Assembly (NCBI GenBank): GCA_002453475.1
Contig: DKGY01000007.1
Location: forward strand, 31,473 to 39,796
Length of the DNA: 8,324 nt
Reading direction: 5' to 3'
Source of the DNA: Clostridium sp. UBA6758
GTDB taxonomy: Bacteria > Bacillota > Clostridia > Clostridiales > Clostridiaceae
Shown piece by piece: positions 1 through 5,780 of this stretch. Position numbers and translations under genes: made by a program. The notes under the pieces were generated by a model, which was not told the DNA's origin, did no database searches, and saw nothing but the letters and a program-made list of their open reading frames with translations. Every line of letters starts with the position of its first letter. Position 1 is the stretch's first letter.

Positions 1-55
1 TGAGCATAATATGAAGTTATATTAATTCACGCTTTTTATCTTTTTATATTGAATA

Positions 56-89
56 TTATAGGTAGACCAATCTACCTATAAATTTTTTT
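56..89 (+). terminator. Intrinsic terminator of an upstream gene, or TetR-type operator
   Basis: An 11-bp perfect inverted repeat (56-66 and 71-81, loop CCAA) is followed directly by seven T residues (83-89), the classic layout of a rho-independent terminator reading rightwards from a gene that ends before the window. The inner dyad TAGACCAATCTA also resembles operators of some TetR-family repressors, and a good TATAAT lies on the minus strand at 60-55. A leftward regulated promoter is therefore an alternative. The T-tract favours the terminator. Confidence 0.6.
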
Positions 90-213
90 GCCTTATTTCA
101 ACACGATGTTAAAACATTTAGTTAAAATTCTAATGAAGCCATCCATTTTAAAAATTAATTTTACATCCGAAAAAATTATACTTTTACCTAGTTCAAATAT
201 ATACATAGGTATA

Positions 214-296
214 TATTAAACTATTTATATAGGGTACTATTTAACTATAAATATATGAACATATTTAACTATAGAAATAGATAACTATTAGACTAG
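214..296. repeat. Tandem direct repeats with a 24-bp period
   Basis: Related 11-12 base motifs begin at 214, 238, 262 and 286, exactly 24 bases apart: TATTAAACTATT, TATTTAACTATA, TATTTAACTATA, TATTAGACTAGT. The second and third are identical over 12 bases. The second halves of the first three units are looser but alike (pattern nATATAnGnnAC). The fourth unit matches only in its first part. The block lies about 225 bases before the S41 start codon. It could be a multi-site operator or a degenerating tandem duplication; nothing nearby suggests a replication origin. Confidence 0.6.
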
Positions 297-519
297 TTGT
301 TGTGGTCGTGCGGATTCAGGGGTTTTCTTATTTTGAAAGTTGGATTAAGTATACCTAAATAAAAAGATATGACAATGGAATAAAAAATGTGATTCGATAT
401 AGGAACATATTTTTAGATATAATTGTTTTAGCATTGGATTTTATGATAAAGTCTTAATAACATGATTAATTTATGATCATTTATTATGAGGACATAAATA
501 AAGAGGAGAATATAATATT

Positions 520-1617
520 ATGAAAAGCCAATGGGAAGAAAAATGGTTAGAAGATATAGAATTTTTGAGGGAAAATCTCATAGAAAAGCATAATAATTTA
601 TTTTTTAACATAAGTAGGAAAGAGTTTGAGTGTAGGATAGATAAATTAAAATCAATGATAGGTGACCTTGATTATGAAGAGATGAAGGTAGAGATTTCAA
701 GGGTGGTTGCGTCAATTGGAGATGCTCATACATCAGTTGCATTTCCTGCTAATAAGTATTTGCCTATTAGGTTTTATTGGTTTGAGGATGGGATTTATAT
801 TATAAGAACTAGTGAAGCTTATAAGAACTTATTATTTAAGAAAGTTATAGCAATTGAAGATATCAAGATGGATAAGATTCTTCATGAACTTTCAGAAATT
901 ATATCTTTTGAAAATGAATATTTTTTTAAGGCTCAGAGTATGAAGTATATGCAGGTTGCAGAAGTTTTATATGGGTTATTGATATCCGATTCTATGGATA
1001 AGATAAAAATAACAACAGAACACAATACAGTTACAGTTAAAACAGTTAATATTAAAGAATTAAAATATTCAGATGTTCAATTGCCCTTATATGTAAGAAG
1101 ATCTAATGAGAATTTGTGGTATGAATATTTAGAAGATAAAGAGGAACTTTACATAAAGTATAATTATTGTAGGGAAGATGAAAATAAAAAAATTAGTACA
1201 AAAATAGCAGAGATTATAAACTTTATAGAGAGAAATTCTATTTGTAAAATCACTATAGATTTAAGAAATAATCTTGGTGGCGATTCCAGATTATTAGAAC
1301 CTTTATTATATTATATAAAGAATAATCCTAGAATTAACAATAAGGAAAAACTGAAAGTAATAATAGGAAGAGAGACTTTTTCATCAGGATTACTTAATGC
1401 TTATCAATTCAAATTTGAGACAAACTGTGTTATCTGGGGTGAACCTTCAGGAGGAAAACCTAATTGTTATGGAGAAATATTAAGATTTGTTTTACCAAAT
1501 AGTAAATTTAGCGTTAGCTACTCTACTAGATATTATAAATTGATAGATGATGATAGTATGATGTCTCTGTATCCAGATAAGACACTATATGAAAAAATTC
1601 AGGATTATATAAATTAA
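520..1617 (+). CDS. S41-family (C-terminal processing/tricorn-like) serine peptidase
   Basis: A 365-aa protein with the core features of peptidase family S41, which cleaves with a Ser-Lys dyad. Near the N-terminus IGDAHTSV (66-73) matches the family's 'DxHTS' motif. Residues about 80-125 (DGIYIIRTS, then KKVIAIEDI) look like a degenerate PDZ-like substrate-binding segment. The catalytic domain has TIDLRNNLGGD (245-255), then RETFSSG (284-290) and GEPSGGKPN (307-315). Ser288 and Lys313 are 25 residues apart, the same spacing I recall for the catalytic pair of E. coli Tsp, so they are the likely dyad. There is no signal peptide or membrane segment, so the protein should be cytoplasmic, unlike exported CtpA/CtpB. 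The start is the ATG after AGAGGAG (502-508). It stands alone, so its substrate cannot be inferred. Family assignment is firm; function is not. Confidence 0.85.
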   Translation: MKSQWEEKWLEDIEFLRENLIEKHNNLFFNISRKEFECRIDKLKSMIGDLDYEEMKVEISRVVASIGDAHTSVAFPANKYLPIRFYWFEDGIYIIRTSEAYKNLLFKKVIAIEDIKMDKILHELSEIISFENEYFFKAQSMKYMQVAEVLYGLLISDSMDKIKITTEHNTVTVKTVNIKELKYSDVQLPLYVRRSNENLWYEYLEDKEELYIKYNYCREDENKKISTKIAEIINFIERNSICKITIDLRNNLGGDSRLLEPLLYYIKNNPRINNKEKLKVIIGRETFSSGLLNAYQFKFETNCVIWGEPSGGKPNCYGEILRFVLPNSKFSVSYSTRYYKLIDDDSMMSLYPDKTLYEKIQDYIN

Positions 1618-1850
1618 TGAAAAGAAAAAATTAGAATTAAATAAAATGAAGAGTAGAGATTTATAATAGTTTGTTATAAGTTTTAATTGAATTTGCTCCT
1701 ATAACTATGTGAATAGTGAGTTTTCTTAAGCGTGGAGCATATACAGAAGAATAAAATGGAAAAACCTCACTTGCAGTAGTTACGGAGAATCATATCATAA
1801 GGATGTAATGGATATGCGGGAAGAGTATAATTAGAATTAGTATTTACATA
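1618..1850. other. Gap between the S41 and cupin genes
   Basis: With the cupin leader (1880-1935), just over 300 bases here lack a confident gene. No clear terminator follows the S41 gene. An interrupted match between GTGAG near 1715 and CTCAC near 1770 could form a weak stem. One frame stays open from 1730 to a TAG at 1832-1834 and ends in protein-like sequence (SYGESYHKDVMDMREEYN), but it has no start codon with a ribosome binding site. It may be the tail of a lost gene or chance. Confidence 0.4.
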
Positions 1851-1879
1851 TTGACATATAAATACATATTTAGTAAAAT
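1851..1879 (+). promoter_or_regulatory. Sigma-A-type promoter of the cupin gene
   Basis: A perfect TTGACA (1851-1856) is followed after exactly 17 bases by TAAAAT (1874-1879), one base off consensus. It lies about 57 bases before the cupin start codon, with the ribosome binding site AAAGGAGAT (1917-1925) between. No operator-like dyad overlaps it, so expression may be largely constitutive. Confidence 0.8.
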
Positions 1880-1935
1880 AAATTAGAACGTATGTTTCGA
1901 AAGATACACAATAGTTAAAGGAGATAGTTTTAGAT

Positions 1936-2394
1936 ATGATTAATATATTAAATATTAACAACTTTCCTAATGAATACGTAGTAGACTTCCTAGGCAAAGC
2001 TAATACTTCTTATTTGGGTAAAGCAACAGGCAGCGAGAAGATTTATATAAATATTGATAGAATATTACCAGATTCTAAAAGTGCTAAATATCACAGTCAT
2101 ACAAAACAAGAAGAATTTTTCCTGGTTCTTAGTGGATATGGAACTTTGAGGATTGATGACAAAGAATATTTAATGAAAAAGGGAGATTTTGTTGCCAAGC
2201 CTGCAGGAAAAGGCATAGCTCATCAATTTATAAATACAGGAGATGAAACCTTAGAAATTCTTGATATTGGTACTAAAGAACAAGGAGACGTAGCATACTA
2301 TCCAGATGAAGATGTATATTTTTTAAGTGATAATGAACTTGTCTTTAGTGGAAATAGTAATTTAAGTGGATGGGATTCTGAGCCCAATAAATAA
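1936..2394 (+). CDS. Single-domain cupin protein
   Basis: A 152-aa small cytoplasmic protein with one conserved beta-barrel (cupin) domain. Motif 1 is HSHTKQEEFFLVLSGYG (53-69), supplying His53, His55 and Glu59/Glu60 as likely metal ligands. Motif 2 is GDFVAKPAGKGIAHQFIN (83-100), supplying His96. The tail, with YYPDEDVYFLSD (121-132), is typical of uncharacterised stand-alone cupins. Such proteins bind a divalent metal and act as isomerases, dioxygenases or sugar/small-acid binders; nothing here decides which. The ATG follows AAAGGAGAT at a slightly long distance. The gene has its own promoter (1851-1879) and terminator (2452-2494), so it is a single-gene transcript unrelated to its neighbours. 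Confidence 0.85.
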   Translation: MINILNINNFPNEYVVDFLGKANTSYLGKATGSEKIYINIDRILPDSKSAKYHSHTKQEEFFLVLSGYGTLRIDDKEYLMKKGDFVAKPAGKGIAHQFINTGDETLEILDIGTKEQGDVAYYPDEDVYFLSDNELVFSGNSNLSGWDSEPNK

Positions 2395-2451
2395 CTTAAA
2401 AATTTATTTATCATAAATAGTGTTAGACATATGAGTTAGTATAGTTAATAC

Positions 2452-2494
2452 AAAAAACAGCCTTAACCATTGAAATTGGTTATGGCTGTTTTTT
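2452..2494 (+). terminator. Rho-independent terminator after the cupin gene
   Basis: The arms at 2452-2469 and 2477-2494 pair over 18 bases with one T-T mismatch: six A, then CAGCC and TTAACCA, a short loop, TGGTTA and GGCTG, then six T. The matched A- and T-tracts mean it could terminate in both directions. It lies 58 bases after the cupin stop codon. Confidence 0.9.
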
Positions 2495-2581
2495 ATGTAC
2501 AAATACATATCATAAGTAAAGCAAATTTGTCTTAAATCAACTAAAACACATGACCTTTATTAAATTACAATAAGGGATAAT

Positions 2582-2612
2582 TTTTTATGTAAATATATTT
2601 CACGCTTAATAT
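2582..2612. repeat. Direct repeat, copy 1 of 2
   Basis: Together with 2779-2807 this forms an imperfect direct repeat. The shared parts are TTTTTATGT, ATATATTTCAC and TTAATAT. Copy 1 carries two extra A residues after the first block and has GC where copy 2 has AA. That gives 27 identical bases of 29 aligned, plus one 2-base indel. The copies start 197 bases apart. Confidence 0.65.
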
Positions 2613-2778
2613 AAATCATATAAAAATACTGATTCATCTAGGAGACTTAAACCTATTAGTACCAATGGATTAAGGGTAAAAGAACATAAAAGCATAAAAG
2701 CATCTAGAATATCGATTATTCTCAACGAATAATTAAAAACTGGAATAAATATAATTATTTTTTAAAAGAATGTTGTTA

Positions 2779-2807
2779 TTTTTATGTATATATTTCACAA
2801 TTAATAT
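2779..2807. repeat. Direct repeat, copy 2 of 2
   Basis: This is the second copy of the repeat at 2582-2612, with the same block order but no AA insertion. It is followed at once by the dyad GTAACT-TAGT-AGTTAC (2810-2825), which copy 1 lacks. The pair may be a duplicated promoter/regulatory segment or the ends of an excised or decayed element. Neither copy is flanked by a recognisable transposase. Confidence 0.65.
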
Positions 2808-3172
2808 GAGTAACTTAGTAGTTACATATAGAGTATTTTAAAATTGCAAGAATCTCATTACAGGTAGAAGTCCTGCAGAATGGTTTAAGAAAAAAGTAGT
2901 TGAATAAGCTATGGAGAAGGAAGATATGCTTTTTATCAAGGAAAAGTTAAAAGTTTTTTAATCTGTTTTAGTTTATTAAAATAAAATTTATATAAAATAT
3001 AAGAGAGAGGTAGCCCTTAATGAATAAGAAATAGATTGAAATATCAATAGATAATTGAAGATAGTAAAACATAATGATTTGGTATATCATGTTTAGAATG
3101 TTATATTTATATAATATTAAGTATTTGACTATTGAAAATTATAAGTGATGAAAAAATAAGAGGTTCGAGAGT

Positions 3173-4366
3173 ATGAAAAGAAAAAAGTTATTAGAGAATA
3201 TCAATACAGAAATAAAAAATGGAAATCATATTGTTGGTGTAGCAACAGGTACGGGAATGACAGCAAAATACGCTGAAAAGGGAGGAGCTGATTTCATTTT
3301 AGTGCTAAATTCGGGGAGATTTCGGCAAATGGGGAGAAGTTCATTGGCAGGTTATTTGCCATTCAGTAATAGCAATGATATGGTAATGGACTTTGCTTCA
3401 AAAGAAATAATACCTTTGGTAAAAGATATGCCTATTATATTTGGAATCAATGCAACAGACCCTCTAAAGAATATGGAAAGTTACATAGATAAAATAAAGG
3501 ACATGGGCTTTTCAGGTATTAATAACTATCCTACAATTGGACTTATAGACAGTGAGTTCGGTGAAGCTCTTGAAGAAGAAGGATGTAATTATTTAATTGA
3601 AGTAGAAGCAATAAGAATAGCCCATGAAAAAGACATGTTTACAGTTGCCTTTGTATTTAATGAAATACAAGCGGAGCAGATGATTATTGCAGGAGCTGAC
3701 GTCATTTGCGTACATTTAGGTCTAACAGGAGGAGGATTGTTAGGAGCAAAAAAAGTTTTCTCACTGGAAGCTGCAAAGGTTAAAGCGGAAAAGATATTTA
3801 ATAGATGTAATGAGTTAAAGCCAGAGGTAATTAAATTAATATATGGTGGACCTGTAAAAACACCAATCGATGTTCAGTACATGTATAGTAATATTGAAGA
3901 CTTAATGGGATATATAGGGGGATCAACATTCGAAAGAATTCCATCGGAAAAGTCTATTACAAACATAACAAAAGCTTTTAAAGTTTCAACTCAGTTAGAT
4001 GAAGATGATTTAATGATTAAAATGTTATATGGTATTACAAAGCACTATAATTATGTTGAATTTGTAAAGGAGTACGTCGCTCAAAATTATATGAATGATG
4101 TTTCATTTCTAGACTTAGCCAAAGTAGCTCATATATCAAGGGGTTACTTAAGCAGTTTGTTTAAAAAAGAAGTTGGTTGTAGTTTTCCAGAGTATCTAGT
4201 TAAATTCCGTATAAATAGAGCAGCAGAAATTATAAATAAAGAGAATATCCAGTTATCAGACTTAGCATCATTAGTTGGTTATAAAGATTATGTGCAGTTT
4301 AGTAAAATGTTTAAAAAGTATAAGGGATGTTCACCGAAACAATATAAATTTAGAAATATGACATAA
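3173..4366 (+). CDS. AraC-family regulator with an N-terminal Tm-1-type TIM-barrel (PEP hydrolase family) sensor domain
   Basis: A 397-aa fusion protein. Residues 1-270 are a complete TIM-barrel domain of the 'phosphoenolpyruvate hydrolase/TIM-barrel signal transduction' family: GTGMTAKYAEKGGAD (26-40), NSGRFRQMGRSSLAG (46-60), TDP (95-97), PTIGLID (120-126), EVEAIRIAHEKDM (143-155), HLGLTGGG (181-188), GGP (225-227), STFER (251-255). Residues about 293-395 are an AraC-type double helix-turn-helix: LDLAKVAHISRGYLSSLFKK (313-332), then LSDLASLVGYKDYVQFSKMF (361-380) and the family signature KGCSPKQY (384-391). By hand count the barrel shares about 110 of 260 positions with the protein encoded at 5781-6611, so it is a paralogue used as a sensor. 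The ATG follows AAGAGG (3158-3163). It lies directly upstream of the operon it probably activates. One likely loss is Tyr224 where the enzyme copy has His. Confidence 0.9.
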   Translation: MKRKKLLENINTEIKNGNHIVGVATGTGMTAKYAEKGGADFILVLNSGRFRQMGRSSLAGYLPFSNSNDMVMDFASKEIIPLVKDMPIIFGINATDPLKNMESYIDKIKDMGFSGINNYPTIGLIDSEFGEALEEEGCNYLIEVEAIRIAHEKDMFTVAFVFNEIQAEQMIIAGADVICVHLGLTGGGLLGAKKVFSLEAAKVKAEKIFNRCNELKPEVIKLIYGGPVKTPIDVQYMYSNIEDLMGYIGGSTFERIPSEKSITNITKAFKVSTQLDEDDLMIKMLYGITKHYNYVEFVKEYVAQNYMNDVSFLDLAKVAHISRGYLSSLFKKEVGCSFPEYLVKFRINRAAEIINKENIQLSDLASLVGYKDYVQFSKMFKKYKGCSPKQYKFRNMT

Positions 4367-4384
4367 ACACAAAAACATAGTACA

Positions 4385-4399
4385 TAATAGCGTTTACAT
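4385..4399 (-). promoter_or_regulatory. cre-like site 1 (CcpA), overlapping the operon -35
   Basis: Read on the minus strand, ATGTAAACGCTATTA matches the known catabolite-response consensus WTGNAARCGNWWWCA at every position except the C near the end. It overlaps the -35 hexamer TTTACA (4393-4398) of the operon promoter, where bound CcpA would exclude RNA polymerase. The assignment rests on the consensus alone. Confidence 0.65.
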
Positions 4400-4421
4400 G
4401 AAGGCGCGAAAAAAGTATGAT
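4393..4421 (+). promoter_or_regulatory. Predicted promoter of the Tm-1-like operon
   Basis: TTTACA (4393-4398) and TATGAT (4416-4421) are separated by exactly 17 bases, each one base from consensus. Transcription would start near 4428 and leave a leader of about 105 bases before the first start codon. The -35 lies inside cre-like site 1, and the -10 lies in the left arm of the 12-bp inverted repeat 4410-4454. The promoter is therefore embedded in regulatory sequence. Confidence 0.6.
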
Positions 4422-4454
4422 TAATATAATTAACTTGTAAATATCATACTTTTT
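4410..4454 (+). terminator. 12-bp inverted repeat: terminator of the regulator gene or operator
   Basis: AAAAAGTATGAT (4410-4421) pairs perfectly with ATCATACTTTTT (4443-4454) across a 21-base loop. In a transcript coming from the regulator gene it would act as an intrinsic terminator ending in five U. A transcript starting near 4428 would lack the left arm and escape it. The left arm overlaps the predicted -10, so the dyad might also be a protein-binding site. Confidence 0.6.
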
Positions 4455-4455
4455 A

Positions 4456-4469
4456 TAAAAACGTTATTT
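4456..4469 (+). promoter_or_regulatory. cre-like site 2 (CcpA), in the operon leader
   Basis: TAAAAACGTTATTT fits the cre consensus TGWAARCGYTWNCW at 12 of 14 positions and has the invariant core AARCGYT. Its central CG is 71 bases after that of site 1, placing it about 35 bases downstream of the predicted transcription start, a position suited to roadblock repression. It is weaker than site 1. Confidence 0.45.
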
Positions 4470-4475
4470 TAGTCA

Positions 4476-4504
4476 TTTATCTAGCATTATACAGACTAGA
4501 TAAA
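4476..4504. promoter_or_regulatory. 9-bp inverted repeat in the operon leader
   Basis: TTTATCTAG (4476-4484) and CTAGATAAA (4496-4504) are perfect complements across an 11-base spacer, ending 13 bases before the ribosome binding site AGGGAGGT (4518-4525). It could be a leader hairpin or a dimer-binding operator. No U-tract follows, so it is not a terminator. Confidence 0.45.
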
Positions 4505-4532
4505 ATTAAATTTATGTAGGGAGGTCAAAGAA

Positions 4533-5741
4533 ATGAAGACAATCGCTATTGCAGGAACATTTGACACTAAAGGCACTGAATATTTATACGTAAAAGAACT
4601 ACTTGAAGGTTTGGGTTTATGTACTTTTACCATTCATACCGGTGTATTTGAGCCAGTTTTTGAACCAGATGTATCAAACAATGAAGTTGCAAAAGCAGCA
4701 GGCTCAGACATAGAAACTCTAGCTTCTAAAAAAGATAGGGCATTAGCAACAGAAGTATTATCAAAAGGTATGGAAAAGTTATTACCTGAATTGTATGAAG
4801 AGGGTAAGTTTGATGGTATTATATCTTTTGGTGGAACTGGAGGAACTTCATTGGTAACTCCAGCTATGAGGGCATTGCCTATAGGGGTGCCAAAGGTTAT
4901 GGTTTCAACGGTTGCTTCAGGCAATACTGAACCTTATGTAGGTACTAGCGATATTATTATGATGCCTTCTGTGGTGGATGTTGCAGGTCTTAACTCCATT
5001 TCAACAAAGATTTTTACAAATGCAGTATTTGCAATTGCAGGTATGCTTAAGTTTGAAAATACAAAAGTTGTAGATAAAAAGCCATTAGTTGCTGCAACTA
5101 TGTTCGGTGTAACAACCCCATGTATAACAGCTGCAAGGGAATACCTTGAAAAGAGAGGTTATGAAGTTCTTGTATTTCATGCAACGGGTATAGGGGGACG
5201 TTCAATGGAAGCACTTATCGATGGAGGCTTTATTGAAGGCGTATTAGACCTTACTACCACAGAATGGGCAGATGAAGTTATTGGTGGTGCTTTAAATGCA
5301 GGACCTCATCGTTTAGAGGCAGCAGGTAAAAATCAAATACCACAGGTTGTATCAGTAGGTGCCATTGATATGTGTAATTTTGGGCCATATGAAACAGTTC
5401 CTGAGAAGTTTATGACACGTAACTTATATAAACATAATCCTTCAGTAACACTTATGAGAACAAATAAAGAGGAAAATGAAGCAATTGGTATGAGACTGGT
5501 TGAAAAATTAAATATAGCTAAAGAAAAAACAGCTTTATTCATACCGCTAAAAGGAGTATCTGCTATTGATGTAGAAGGTCAGCCTTTTTACGGTCCAGAA
5601 GAGGATGAGGTATTATTTAATATATTAAAAAATGGTGTAAACAGAAATATTGTGGAAGTAGTAGAAATGGATTGTGCTATTAACGATGTGGAATTTGCAG
5701 AAGCTGCAGCACAAAAATTAATAGATATGATGAAAAAATAG
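4533..5741 (+). CDS. UPF0261/Tm-1-like ATP-binding domain protein
   Basis: A 402-aa protein, full length for the UPF0261 family, whose best-known relative is the N-terminal half of tomato Tm-1, the inhibitor of tomato mosaic virus replication. Family marks include the opening IAGTFDTKGTEYLYV (6-20), a Gly-rich nucleotide-binding segment SFGGTGGTSLVTPAMRALP (98-116), KVMVSTVASGNTEPYVGTSD (121-140), GLNSIS (152-157), HATGIGGRSMEALI (216-229), HRLEAAG (259-265) and the C-terminal IPLKGVSAID (337-346). It is cytoplasmic, with no membrane segment. The ATG follows AGGGAGGT by 7 bases. The next gene starts 39 bases after its stop with no promoter or terminator between, so the two are co-transcribed, matching the domain order of plant Tm-1. 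The bacterial reaction is not established; ATP-dependent metabolism of a small carboxylate together with its partner is an inference. Confidence 0.92.
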   Translation: MKTIAIAGTFDTKGTEYLYVKELLEGLGLCTFTIHTGVFEPVFEPDVSNNEVAKAAGSDIETLASKKDRALATEVLSKGMEKLLPELYEEGKFDGIISFGGTGGTSLVTPAMRALPIGVPKVMVSTVASGNTEPYVGTSDIIMMPSVVDVAGLNSISTKIFTNAVFAIAGMLKFENTKVVDKKPLVAATMFGVTTPCITAAREYLEKRGYEVLVFHATGIGGRSMEALIDGGFIEGVLDLTTTEWADEVIGGALNAGPHRLEAAGKNQIPQVVSVGAIDMCNFGPYETVPEKFMTRNLYKHNPSVTLMRTNKEENEAIGMRLVEKLNIAKEKTALFIPLKGVSAIDVEGQPFYGPEEDEVLFNILKNGVNRNIVEVVEMDCAINDVEFAEAAAQKLIDMMKK

Positions 5742-5780
5742 TAAATTAATAAATTTAAATTATAGAGGGAGGATTTATTG

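Larger units (their letters stand above)
1..519. other. Intergenic region upstream of the S41 gene
   Basis: No gene is visible in the first 519 bases; all frames are broken by stops. The region holds a terminator-like hairpin (56-89) and a block of 24-bp-period direct repeats (214-296), both listed separately. Bases 297-325 are noticeably richer in G and C than their surroundings, without a feature I can name. A TATAAT at 418-423 has a weak -35 candidate TCGATA at 394-399 (18-bp spacer). It could drive the S41 gene, but the match is poor. The ribosome binding site of that gene is AGAGGAG at 502-508, 11 bases before its ATG. Confidence 0.6.
2495..3172. other. Long non-coding gap before the TIM-barrel/AraC regulator
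   Basis: No intact gene is visible. The gap holds two copies of a 29-bp repeat (listed separately), 2.4 copies of the 8-mer CATAAAAG (2685-2703), and inverted repeats ATTATTC/GAATAAT (2715-2733) and GTAACT/AGTTAC (2810-2825). A possible decayed reading frame lies at 2842-2961. A good ribosome binding site, GAGAGAGG near 3002-3009, precedes an ATG at 3020 that meets a stop after four codons, as if a gene start had been lost. A TATAAT at 3110-3115 could be the -10 of the regulator gene, but I find no matching -35. The overall impression is decayed sequence. Confidence 0.5.

Noticed and set aside
214..296. 24-bp repeats read as a CRISPR array or as LytTR/AgrA boxes
   Set aside because: The repeat core is only about 12 bases with equally short degenerate spacers and no cas genes. 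The GTT-centred LytTR consensus does not fit, and the 24-base spacing differs from the usual 21-22.
1767..1997. Minus-strand open frame of 76 codons
   Set aside because: It overlaps the cupin promoter and start on the opposite strand, has no convincing ribosome binding site and encodes low-complexity hydrophobic/Asn-rich sequence with no recognisable domain.
2551..2590. Weak hairpin CCTTTATT/AATAAGG followed by T residues
   Set aside because: The stem is short, bulged and AT-rich and follows no gene; the strong terminator at 2452-2494 already closes the cupin transcript.
2650..2665. ACCTATTAGTACCA resembles the reverse complement of the 3' end of 23S rRNA
   Set aside because: The match is only about 14 bases and the flanks do not continue it; chance is the simpler explanation.
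3020..3034. Four-codon open frame after a good ribosome binding site
   Set aside because: Too short to be a gene on this evidence; recorded only as a possible lost gene start.
4634..4924. Minus-strand open frame inside the UPF0261 gene
   Set aside because: It is antisense to a well-conserved coding region and runs without a stop because of that gene's codon use; no start signals.
5333..5542. Second minus-strand open frame inside the UPF0261 gene
   Set aside because: Antisense shadow for the same reasons, with no family resemblance.
5778..5780. TTG as start of the TIM-barrel gene
   Set aside because: It is only 5 bases from the ribosome binding site, and an adjacent ATG at 5781 has better spacing and codon.
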